A stretch of 12,338 nucleotides of DNA from Bacteroidota bacterium (GTDB taxonomy: Bacteria; Bacteroidota; Bacteroidia; Bacteroidales; UBA4417): contig JAIFMH010000132.1 of the NCBI GenBank assembly GCA_020048595.1, positions 1 to 12,338 on the forward strand. The letters run 5' to 3'. The notes beneath the pieces are model-generated. The model made no database searches. It was given only the letters and a program-made list of their open reading frames with translations, and was not told where the DNA came from. Both the position numbers and the translations under genes were made by a program. Below are positions 1-7,235 of the stretch, piece by piece. Within the stretch, counting starts at the first letter, position 1. Every line of letters begins with the position of its first letter.

Positions 1-513
1 GCCATGCTTATCATGAAATATGTGGGCAAAGAAGGTTCTTTAGGATTAATACAAGGTATTAGTGGAGGTTTGACGGCCATCCTTATATACCTGCTTGGGC
101 GATTCGCCAAACCAAATCACCGGATTTTGATTTTCGGATTTGGAATCACGCTTTTCCTTATCGGTACCATAGTCAATGGAATTGAACTCTCCATGTTTGG
201 AGTAATGGTATTCGTGTTATGCAAAGTGTTTTTCCAGCCGCTGCACGACCTGGCATATTATCCGATTATGATGAAAGTGATCGACGTTGTATCCAAACGC
301 GAAAACAGGAACAGCTACGCGTATATCCTCAACCATGAGTTTGGCTTGTATGCCGGAAGGGTTGCAGGATTAGGATTATTCATCTTCCTGGCATTCTATG
401 TTTCCGAAACTTTTGCACTCCGCTACTCGCTTATCATCGTTGCAGTGTTGCAGATGCTTTCCATCCCGCTGGCAAAAAACATAATGAAAGATTCTTATTC
501 GGACGAGAAATGA
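1..513 (+). CDS. MFS-type transporter, C-terminal part (5' end outside the window)
   Basis: The frame is open from base 1 (GCC before the first ATG at 4), so this is the 3' part of a longer gene, not a 169-residue protein. Counting from that ATG, about five hydrophobic segments are visible: residues 11-33, 40-60, 62-80, 113-134 and 139-157. This is about what the C-terminal half of a 12-helix major facilitator would show. A short basic loop K-R-E-N-R-N-S-Y-A-Y (98-107) lies before the fourth segment, and the tail is polar (K-D-S-Y-S-D-E-K). Known for the family: inner-membrane secondary transport of small solutes. Inferred here: import of mono- or oligosaccharides released by the neighbouring PUL proteins. 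The TGA at 511-513 overlaps an ATG at 510-512, an ATGA arrangement typical of translational coupling to the next gene. Family is fairly sure; substrate is unknown. Confidence 0.75.
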   Translation, partial: AMLIMKYVGKEGSLGLIQGISGGLTAILIYLLGRFAKPNHRILIFGFGITLFLIGTIVNGIELSMFGVMVFVLCKVFFQPLHDLAYYPIMMKVIDVVSKRENRNSYAYILNHEFGLYAGRVAGLGLFIFLAFYVSETFALRYSLIIVAVLQMLSIPLAKNIMKDSYSDEK

Positions 514-548
514 AAAATACAACTCTGATATTTATAGTACTGACTTGA
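510..548 (+). other. Orphaned signal-peptide start of the following gene (frameshifted leader)
   Basis: The ATG at 510 opens a 12-codon frame, MKNTTLIFIVLT, that ends at TGA 546-548. It has a basic/polar start and a hydrophobic core like the beginning of a signal peptide. It lies one frame away from the 535-residue gene beginning at 553. Omitting one T at 545/546 would join the leader to D-Q-M-P-A-I-P of that gene. Even so the leader would be short: the paralogue at 8788 has about 30 residues before the matching Q-M-P. A deletion of 3n+2 bases inside the signal peptide therefore fits better than a simple one-base insertion. An assembly error is also possible. Confidence 0.55.
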
Positions 549-552
549 TCAG

Positions 553-2160
553 ATGCCTGCTATTCCACAGCCATTAAAAATTATCGACTGGAAGCAAAAA
601 ACGCTTCAATTTGATAGCCTCGTATTTAATTTCGACAACAAGGCTTCCTATGGCTCACTGATCTGGCTCGATAGCTCAAGACGGAATATCGATCAGGTTA
701 CCTATGGAATTTACACCGTTATCGGCGATGTGCGACAAGGCCCGGATCATAATAACGGTGAATTTCACGAAGCTCTTACTTCATTGGGTTCCTTACTGAG
801 CGCGGGTTTGATGGGGATCGACAAGACCAATCAGCATGGGTACAACTATGTAAAAATGTCGCAAAACTATTTCAACAGCACTACAAAGTGGAACATTGTA
901 ATGAACAACACTAACCCAGCAGTAGCCATGGCAGGTGGAGGTTACGGCCGCGACTGGTGGTATGATGTTTATCCTAACGTGTTATATTACGGTGTCGCTG
1001 ATTTGTTTCCAAATGTTGAAAACACGGAATTTATACAGCGTTCCATAGCCGATCAGTTTTATAAAGCCGATTCGACACTCAAAGGGAACTACAATTATTC
1101 CTACTTCGATTACTCACAAATGAAAGGAATGGTTAACAATGTTCCTTTACAGCAGGATGCAGCCGGAGGACATGCCTGGGTATTGTACTCTGCCTATCAG
1201 AAATTTGGCGACAAGCGCTACCTGCAGGGAGCAAAAAGTTCGACGGAAGCATTACTCAGCCAGAAAGAAAGTCGTTTTTATGAAATCTTCCTTCCATTCG
1301 GAGCTTACACAGCCGCCAGGCTTAATGCCGAACAGGGAACAAATTACGATGTAACAAAACTACTGAACTGGACTTTTGATGGTTGCCAGGCAAAAGACGG
1401 CCGTTATGGCTGGGGAGTGATAGCCGAAAAATGGGGCGATTTTGATGTATCCGGCATGCAGGGAAGTATTACCGATGGCGGTGGATATGGATTTTTCATG
1501 AATTCCGTTGCAATGGCATGGCCTTTAGTCCCCATGGTAAAATATGAACCTCAGTATGCAAAAGTAATTGGTAAATATATGCTGAATGTGGTGAACGCAT
1601 CACGGCTGTTTTACCCCGACCAGGTGGATGCCGCTCACCAGTGGCTCCCTGAATTAAAAGATATGACCAGTGGAATTATTGGTTACGAAGGTGTTCGTAA
1701 AATTGATGACTACAATAATCCTGCATTGAAAGGAATTTCGCCTGTTTCAACCGGCGACGGGCCAAAATGGGTAGCCGGACAACCAAAGGAATCTATGTTC
1801 AGCCTTTACAGCACATCTATTGTTGGTGTTTTCGGTGCAATTGTTCGCACCACAGATGTGGAAGGGATACTCGCTCTTGATTGTAATGCCACCGATTTTT
1901 ATGCAGAGAATAAATTCCCGGTTTATCTCTACTATAATCCGTATGCCGAAGCCAAAACAGTTAGCTATACTTCGGCTGGCAATGTTGACCTGTTTGATGT
2001 TATCTCGAAAAAATACCTTGCCAAAGGCAGTAGTGGAAACATAAGTATTAAGCTGCCTGCGGGAGAAGCAGCACTGGTAGTTGTGCTTCCGGCCGGTACA
2101 AAGCTAAAAACGGAGGGTTCGAAGGTGAAAGCCGGAGATGTAGTAATTGCATACAAATAA
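553..2160 (+). CDS. Uncharacterised PUL protein, short paralogue of the 1038-residue T9SS protein (possible alpha/alpha-barrel enzyme plus beta domain); 5' end probably truncated
   Basis: I do not recognise a named family. Over residues 1-530 it matches the N-terminal half of the protein at 8788-11904. Shared blocks are P-L-x-I-x-D-W-K (7-14), E-A near 73 with G-I-D-K-x-N-Q (88-94), D-W-W-Y-D-V-x-P-N-V (135-143), A-A-R-x-N-A-x-x-G-T-N-Y (254-265), D-V-S-G (298-301), D-G-G (308-310), N-A-S-R-L-F-Y (348-354), D-F-Y-x-x-N-x-F-P-x-Y-L-Y (448-460) and S-K-x-x-A-G-D (523-529). The aromatic, helix-rich first 435 residues followed by a beta-rich tail suggest a toroid-type glycoside hydrolase or lyase; this is inference. 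Conserved acids E73, D90, D135, D139, D299 and D308 are candidate active-site residues. The ATG at 553 is the only usable start in frame (stop at 541), but homology runs upstream into the codons for D-Q, so this Met is probably internal to the original protein. As called it has no signal peptide. SusC follows 43 bases after the stop. Confidence 0.8.
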   Translation: MPAIPQPLKIIDWKQKTLQFDSLVFNFDNKASYGSLIWLDSSRRNIDQVTYGIYTVIGDVRQGPDHNNGEFHEALTSLGSLLSAGLMGIDKTNQHGYNYVKMSQNYFNSTTKWNIVMNNTNPAVAMAGGGYGRDWWYDVYPNVLYYGVADLFPNVENTEFIQRSIADQFYKADSTLKGNYNYSYFDYSQMKGMVNNVPLQQDAAGGHAWVLYSAYQKFGDKRYLQGAKSSTEALLSQKESRFYEIFLPFGAYTAARLNAEQGTNYDVTKLLNWTFDGCQAKDGRYGWGVIAEKWGDFDVSGMQGSITDGGGYGFFMNSVAMAWPLVPMVKYEPQYAKVIGKYMLNVVNASRLFYPDQVDAAHQWLPELKDMTSGIIGYEGVRKIDDYNNPALKGISPVSTGDGPKWVAGQPKESMFSLYSTSIVGVFGAIVRTTDVEGILALDCNATDFYAENKFPVYLYYNPYAEAKTVSYTSAGNVDLFDVISKKYLAKGSSGNISIKLPAGEAALVVVLPAGTKLKTEGSKVKAGDVVIAYK

Positions 2161-2203
2161 AACAATGAGACACAGGAGTTTGAAATCATTCAAAAATTTA
2201 TAT

Positions 2204-5200
2204 ATGAAAAAACTGGTATTTCTTATGATGATACTTTTTGCAACCGCTTCGGTTTATGCCCAGCGTGTTGTTGAAGGTACCGTAACGGATGCAAAAACAG
2301 GCGAAACCCTGATTGGCGTTACGATTCAAATCAAAGGAACAACATTGGGTACTACAACCGACATTGACGGGAAGTACCGGCTTACATCGGATCAGCTTAC
2401 TGCTGCGTCGGTAATGCTGTATTCTTATATAGGATATACATCCGTTGAGCAGGTTCTTGAAAACCGCACAGTGCTGGATATTCAGCTTAATGCTGAACAG
2501 GTAATGCTGGATGAGTTGGTGGTTATTGGATATGGATCGACAAAAAAACGCAATGTTCTGGGTGCTGTTACCAAAGTAAATAATAAGGAACTTACCATGC
2601 TGCCGGTTGCCGGAGTAGCCCAGGCATTGCAAGGCCGTGCAGCCGGGGTTCAGGTAACACAAAATACAGGAGCTCCGGGCGAAGGCGTCTCCGTACGTAT
2701 CCGTGGCGCAGGTTCCATCAATTCGGGCAACGAACCGCTGTATATTGTTGATGGTATGCCAACAGCAGACGCGCTTAAAATTCTTACTCCCGGTGATATT
2801 GAAAACATTTCGGTGCTAAAAGATGCTTCGTCAGCAGCTATATATGGTTCACGTGCCAATAATGGAGTTGTACTAATTACTACTAAAAAAGGAGTGAAAG
2901 GGAAAACCAAAGTCAGCTACAGCGGGCAAACAGGTTTTCAGAGAGCAACCAGGCTTACAAAAATGGTTAATACAAAAGATTATATAACCATCTACAACGA
3001 AGCTGCAACCAACGACAATGCTTTTCTGCCTTTAAGTTTGAAGCGGAACCTGATCACTACAGAAGATGCTACAGGCTTTGATGATGTAAATTATGTAGAT
3101 GAACTGCTGCAGAATGCCCCGGTTAATTCGCACGAAATCTCCCTGTCGGGTGGCAACGAAACAACCAATTACCTGATCTCTACTTCCTATTTCAACCAAA
3201 AAGGCATTATTTCAGGCTCGGGGTACACCCGTGGAACAGCCAGGCTTGATTTAAATACGGAAGCAGCTAAATGGCTTACAGTTGGTGTAAGTATGCTTGT
3301 CGGGATTTCGAGTAATGATATCATAGGAAGTTCCGGCGACGGTGCAGGTGGCAATGGCGGTAGTGTTATCCGCTACGCTTTCTTCCGTAACCCTGCCATC
3401 CCTGTCCGGTTTGCTGATGGAACTTTCGTAGATCGCCCTGCCGAATATTTTGGAAACCAGAAATTTGATTCATTCCTTGGTGATGGATACAATCCTATTG
3501 GTATGACTGCCCATAACGAAAATAATCGCAGGGACGACAGCTACCTTGGCAAGGCATATTTCACGGCTAAAATTACCGATAAACTCAAATTTACCACCAA
3601 CCTTGGTGTAGATTACCGCAATACATTCAGCCGCCGTTTTAGCCCGACCTGGGGTACCTTAGACCGTATAAATGCAATAAATGGACTGAGTGTCGGCAAC
3701 GAACGGGTTTCAAACCTGACGATGAACAACGTACTTAATTATGAAACCAAGTTTGGCGAAGCACATACATTTTCAGCAATGGCAGGATTTGAAGCCATTA
3801 AAAACAGCGGGAGAGGTCTTTATTCCAGTGATATGGATTTCCCCATCGAACAGGAAGAACTGCTTTACATAGGAAACGGACTAGGTATTAAAATCAGCAG
3901 CCAAAGCGAGTATGCTTACACGCTGGCATCGTTTTTCGGCAGAGCAAGTTATGATTTCAAAGGGAAATACTATTTGTCGGGGACTCTGCGCCGTGATGGT
4001 TCTTCAAAATTTACCGGCGATAACAAATGGGGAACGTTTTATTCCCTGTCAGCAGGCTGGGTATTGAAGCAGGAAAATTTTCTACAAAATGTTTCGTGGC
4101 TTACAAATCTTAAACTCCGCGCAGGATATGGCGCTATTGGTAACCAGGACATTAAACTTTACGCTTACAGCGACAGAATTTCCCCATATTATAACTATGC
4201 TTTTGGTGGAATATCCAATAGTGGTTATGCACAATCGGCTCTTGGTAACTCTAACCTGAAATGGGAAACCAGCTATCAGTACAATGGTGGTGTAGATGTA
4301 GAGTTATGGAAAGGCGCTTTTGCTGTCTCTGTCGATTACTACTATAAAGTTACACAGGATATGCTGGTCGAAGCACCCAATCCTCCGTCAACAGGCTATG
4401 CCGCTGCCTCATGGATCAATAGTGGATCCGTTCTGAATAAAGGTGTAGAAATTGAAGCCACTTACCGACAGACTAAAACCGATTGGGGATACTCTATCGG
4501 AGGCAATCTTGCCTTAGTTCATAATGAAGTACTGGAATTGGATGCGCCTTTATATGGTGGCAGGGTTGAGTCGGGAATAGATGCAACACGAACAGAAGTA
4601 GGGCAGCCGATTGGCTCATTCTACCTGCTCGAAATGGAAGGAGTTTTTCAGAATACAACCGATGTTTTATTGTCGGCCAACCAGGGACCGAACATCAGGC
4701 CAGGCGATGTAAAATATAAAGATCAGAATCTTGACGGCTTTATTAATGAAAAGGACAGGGTTTTCATGGGTAGTGCAATCCCTAAAATGATTGCAGGCAT
4801 CAATTTATCAGCCAATTATAAAAGTTTCGACCTGAGTATATTTTTCCAGGGCACTTACGGCAACAAGATATATTCACAGATAAACCAGGATATAGAAGGC
4901 TTTTACCGCGGTTTTACGGTTACGCAACGGTATTTTGATGAGCGCTGGACCGGAGAGGGGACATCCAATACACAGCCCAGGGCATCGTGGACAGCTAAAT
5001 CAAATAACGCAACACCTTCATCACGCTTCCTGGAAGATGGCTCGTACATAAGGCTGAAAAACGCTCAGCTGGGCTATACCATTCCTGCCAAAGCACTTAA
5101 ATTCATTGGTTTATCGAGCACCAGGGTATATGTATCAGGCACCAATCTGCTTACCTGGACAAAGTATTCGGGCCTGGATCCTGAAATGACCGTAAGCGAC

Positions 5201-5296
5201 AACTCCAAAACTGAAGGCGATCGTGCTGCCGGAATCGATTGGGGAACTTATCCTTCGGCTATGACACTCATGGTGGGAATCGACATCAAATTTTAA
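2204..5296 (+). CDS. SusC/RagA-family TonB-dependent outer-membrane transporter
   Basis: Imports glycan fragments across the outer membrane with a SusD lid, energised by TonB. The chosen start gives 1030 residues and a clean signal peptide, MKKLVFLMMILFATASVYAQ. The frame is open back to an ATG at 2147, which would overlap the previous gene by 14 bases and add 19 polar residues before the signal, so I reject it. Domains from the chosen start: carboxypeptidase-regulatory-like domain about 23-98 (V-E-G-T-V-T-D-A-K-T-G-E), TonB-box region 101-112 (M-L-D-E-L-V-V-I-G-Y-G-S), plug about 114-235 with E-P-L-Y-I-V-D-G-M-P (177-186) and L-K-D-A-S-S-A-A-I-Y-G-S-R-A (205-218), then a long beta-barrel ending in I-D-I-K-F with a terminal Phe, as expected of an outer-membrane barrel. 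Length and features are complete. An AGGAG at 2174-2178 is too far upstream to set the start; Bacteroidota rarely rely on Shine-Dalgarno sites. Substrate cannot be told from sequence. Confidence 0.96.
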   Translation: MKKLVFLMMILFATASVYAQRVVEGTVTDAKTGETLIGVTIQIKGTTLGTTTDIDGKYRLTSDQLTAASVMLYSYIGYTSVEQVLENRTVLDIQLNAEQVMLDELVVIGYGSTKKRNVLGAVTKVNNKELTMLPVAGVAQALQGRAAGVQVTQNTGAPGEGVSVRIRGAGSINSGNEPLYIVDGMPTADALKILTPGDIENISVLKDASSAAIYGSRANNGVVLITTKKGVKGKTKVSYSGQTGFQRATRLTKMVNTKDYITIYNEAATNDNAFLPLSLKRNLITTEDATGFDDVNYVDELLQNAPVNSHEISLSGGNETTNYLISTSYFNQKGIISGSGYTRGTARLDLNTEAAKWLTVGVSMLVGISSNDIIGSSGDGAGGNGGSVIRYAFFRNPAIPVRFADGTFVDRPAEYFGNQKFDSFLGDGYNPIGMTAHNENNRRDDSYLGKAYFTAKITDKLKFTTNLGVDYRNTFSRRFSPTWGTLDRINAINGLSVGNERVSNLTMNNVLNYETKFGEAHTFSAMAGFEAIKNSGRGLYSSDMDFPIEQEELLYIGNGLGIKISSQSEYAYTLASFFGRASYDFKGKYYLSGTLRRDGSSKFTGDNKWGTFYSLSAGWVLKQENFLQNVSWLTNLKLRAGYGAIGNQDIKLYAYSDRISPYYNYAFGGISNSGYAQSALGNSNLKWETSYQYNGGVDVELWKGAFAVSVDYYYKVTQDMLVEAPNPPSTGYAAASWINSGSVLNKGVEIEATYRQTKTDWGYSIGGNLALVHNEVLELDAPLYGGRVESGIDATRTEVGQPIGSFYLLEMEGVFQNTTDVLLSANQGPNIRPGDVKYKDQNLDGFINEKDRVFMGSAIPKMIAGINLSANYKSFDLSIFFQGTYGNKIYSQINQDIEGFYRGFTVTQRYFDERWTGEGTSNTQPRASWTAKSNNATPSSRFLEDGSYIRLKNAQLGYTIPAKALKFIGLSSTRVYVSGTNLLTWTKYSGLDPEMTVSDNSKTEGDRAAGIDWGTYPSAMTLMVGIDIKF

Positions 5297-5303
5297 TCAC
5301 ATC

Positions 5304-5391
5304 GGCTATGAAATAGCCATGATTGATAGTCCGCTCACCGAAAAAATAATAAACTTAATCATGGCGAACCTTTAGCTCACGAACACCTTTA
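5304..5391 (+). repeat. Overlapping inverted and direct repeats in the susC-susD spacer
   Basis: The 153-base spacer (5297-5449) is longer than usual inside a SusCD pair. GGCTAT (5304-5309) and ATAGCC (5313-5318) form a 6-bp hairpin with a GAA loop. GCCATGATT (5316-5324) is also a perfect inverted match to AATCATGGC (5357-5365), extendable by a G-U and an A-U pair. The two stems share bases 5316-5318, so they exclude each other. GCTCAC recurs at 5333 and 5375, and CGAAC(AC)CTTTA recurs at 5365-5374 and 5380-5391. No T-run follows, so it is not a standard terminator. An RNA-level role between susC and susD (processing or differential expression) is inference. Confidence 0.4.
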
Positions 5392-5449
5392 AAAATAAGC
5401 AAGATGTGAGTAATTCCATCTTACCAAAATCAAAATAAACAAGAATAAG

Positions 5450-6997
5450 ATGAAAAAGATTTTAAATCATATATCAGGAATTTTCGTCCATCAGTTAATG
5501 AATGTAACGAAACCGGGAAACAAAAAAGTAATACTTTACAACACTGCCATTCTGCTGGTATTTACAATGGCCATATTCAGTGGCTGTAGTAAGTTTCTGA
5601 CCGAAGACCTGAAGGGCGAATTTTCGACTGATACCTATTATAAGAATGACAAACAGGCTTTACAGGCTATTAACGGAGCTTATAATGCCCTGTCATTCAC
5701 TAATCCCGACAATGCATTGTGGGTGTTTGGAGCAGTAGCTTCCGATGATGCTGTAAAAGGAGGCAATGCAGGTGATCAGGCTGAAATTACGTATATTGAT
5801 GAATTCACAACCAATGCCACTAACGGGATTACTAACAATTACTGGATTTTTGTATATGAAGGAATTGCCCGTGCCAATAATGTGATTGCCAATGTTCCTG
5901 CTGTACCCATGGATGAAGTACTTAAAACCCGTATCATAGGCGAAGCCAAATTTATCAGGGCATACAGTTACTTTAATCTTGTAAATATTTTCGGGAAAGT
6001 TCCACTTAAACTGCTTCCACAGCTAACCCCGGAGACTATCCATGTGCCGCTTAGCGAAGTTTCCGCCATTTATCAGCAGATTGAAAAAGACCTTACCGAT
6101 GCTGCTGCTGTTTTACCGGTTTCATATACTGCGGGTGATGTTGGACGTGTTACCCGTGGTGCCGCACTGGCAATGCTTGGGAAGGTTAGTCTTTATCAGC
6201 AAAACTGGTCCGGAGCGATAGGGTATTTTCAGCAGGTGGAAGCACTGGGTATATACAACCTCTTGCCAAACTATGCTGATAACTTCAAACTCGCATTTGA
6301 AAACAGTAGCGAATCCATTTTTGAAATTCAACAACTTACAGGTCAAAACCCGGGTTTAGGGAATGCAATGAATCAATGGTTTGCGCCATCGGTTGAAGGT
6401 GGATATTATTTCAATGCAGCAACTCAAAGCCTGGTATCTGCTTTTGAGAAAGCCAGCACCGGAGAAGTCGACCCGCGCGTCGACGCCTCTGTGGGCCGTG
6501 ATGGTCAACCCTGGCTGAACGGGGATATTTTTAGTGCCTCGTGGAGCCCAACCGGGTTCCTGACCAAAAAACACCAGCAGCCACTTTCCGAGGTATCTTC
6601 TTCACTCAAAGGTGATGGCGACCTTAACTATGTCTATCTGCGCTATGCTGACCTTTTATTGATGAAAGCTGAAGCTTTTAACGAAAATGGGAATGCTGAT
6701 TCGGCCAGGGCAAACCTCAATAAAGTCCGGCAACGTGCCAGGGCCAGTTTCAATGGAACTCCTCCTGCCACACTCCTGCCTGATATTACAACACTGGATA
6801 AAAACCAACTTGCAACTGCTATTCAGAAAGAACGCAGAACTGAGCTGGCCCAGGAATTTCACCGCTATTTCGACCTGATGCGTTGGGGAAAATCTGTTGC
6901 TGAAGCAGCACTCGGCACTAATTTTAACTACGACACCAAACGCTATATGCCACTTCCCCAGAAGGAAATAGATGCAAACCAGGCCATAAATCCTTAG
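5450..6997 (+). CDS. SusD/RagB-family surface glycan-binding lipoprotein
   Basis: Partner of the preceding SusC; binds glycan at the cell surface and acts as the lid of the transporter. The protein is 515 residues and ends in the normal SusD C-terminus R-Y-M-P-L-P-Q-K-E-I-D-A-N-Q. A lipobox I-F-S-G-C puts the lipidated Cys at 46, an unusually long leader. An internal ATG at 5498 (Met17) would give a more usual 29-residue lipoprotein signal, but the first ATG has the A-rich upstream sequence common in this phylum, so I keep it. Family landmarks: F-L-T-E-D with T-Y-Y-K-N (about 49-66), A-I-N-G-A-Y-N-A-L, the TPR-like R-A-Y-S-Y-F-N-L-V, R-G-A-A-L-A-M-L-G-K-V-S-L-Y, L-R-Y-A-D-L-L-L-M-K-A-E-A near the C-terminal third, and E-R-R-T-E-L-A-Q-E-F-H-R-Y-F-D-L-M-R-W-G. 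It appears intact. A terminator-like hairpin follows it. Confidence 0.95.
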   Translation: MKKILNHISGIFVHQLMNVTKPGNKKVILYNTAILLVFTMAIFSGCSKFLTEDLKGEFSTDTYYKNDKQALQAINGAYNALSFTNPDNALWVFGAVASDDAVKGGNAGDQAEITYIDEFTTNATNGITNNYWIFVYEGIARANNVIANVPAVPMDEVLKTRIIGEAKFIRAYSYFNLVNIFGKVPLKLLPQLTPETIHVPLSEVSAIYQQIEKDLTDAAAVLPVSYTAGDVGRVTRGAALAMLGKVSLYQQNWSGAIGYFQQVEALGIYNLLPNYADNFKLAFENSSESIFEIQQLTGQNPGLGNAMNQWFAPSVEGGYYFNAATQSLVSAFEKASTGEVDPRVDASVGRDGQPWLNGDIFSASWSPTGFLTKKHQQPLSEVSSSLKGDGDLNYVYLRYADLLLMKAEAFNENGNADSARANLNKVRQRARASFNGTPPATLLPDITTLDKNQLATAIQKERRTELAQEFHRYFDLMRWGKSVAEAALGTNFNYDTKRYMPLPQKEIDANQAINP

Positions 6998-7039
6998 AGT
7001 ATGTCTCTGTTTCTCTTTTCAAACATTACAAAATGAATC

Positions 7040-7089
7040 AAAAAGGGGGAGATGATAAACAAGCATTTTAATATGCATTTCCCTTTTTT
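7040..7089 (+). terminator. Hairpin terminator after the SusD gene
   Basis: AAAAAGGG (7040-7047) pairs with CCCTTTTT (7081-7088). The stem continues imperfectly through GATG (7051-7054) and CATT (7076-7079), and a small GCAT/ATGC hairpin lies inside. The right arm runs into six T, so it can act as an intrinsic terminator on the + strand; the A-run on the left arm could serve the other strand too. It lies 43 bases after the susD stop and separates the susCD unit from the LamG lipoprotein. Confidence 0.65.
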
Positions 7090-7131
7090 ACCAGCTTAAA
7101 TAATAGAAATAACATTGATTTTAAAATCCTG

Positions 7132-7235
7132 AATAAATAATCACTCACTTAATCCTTTCAATCCAACAAATCTAATTCAAAACAATTCAATCCATCCAAA
7201 TCAATCACCAATTCAATCCTAAAATCAAAAAAAAT
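7132..7235 (+). promoter_or_regulatory. G-free leader ahead of the LamG lipoprotein
   Basis: For 104 bases, from the last G at 7131 to the G of the start codon at 7236, the + strand has no G at all. It is built of A, C and T with recurring words: TTCAATCC at 7157-7164, 7186-7193 and 7212-7219, plus several ATTCAA and AATCAA copies. Without G the RNA cannot form G-C or G-U pairs within itself and should be unstructured. It ends in an A-run directly before the ATG. This suggests a translation-favouring 5' leader or a binding stretch for an RNA-binding protein; both are inference. I see no clear TTTG/TAnnTTTG promoter immediately upstream. Confidence 0.5.

Noticed and set aside
4..2160. Fusion of the MFS transporter with the following gene, because both are in the same frame
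   Set aside because: In-frame stops at 511, 526, 535 and 541 separate them, and the two proteins act in different compartments.
2147..2203. Upstream start for SusC at 2147 or 2165
   Set aside because: It would place 13-19 polar residues ahead of a textbook signal peptide that begins at 2204.
2198..2662. Minus-strand reading frame of 154 codons opposite the SusC N-terminus
   Set aside because: It lies wholly within the clearly coding SusC signal/plug region, is rich in Cys and His with no domain pattern, and is a shadow of the real gene.
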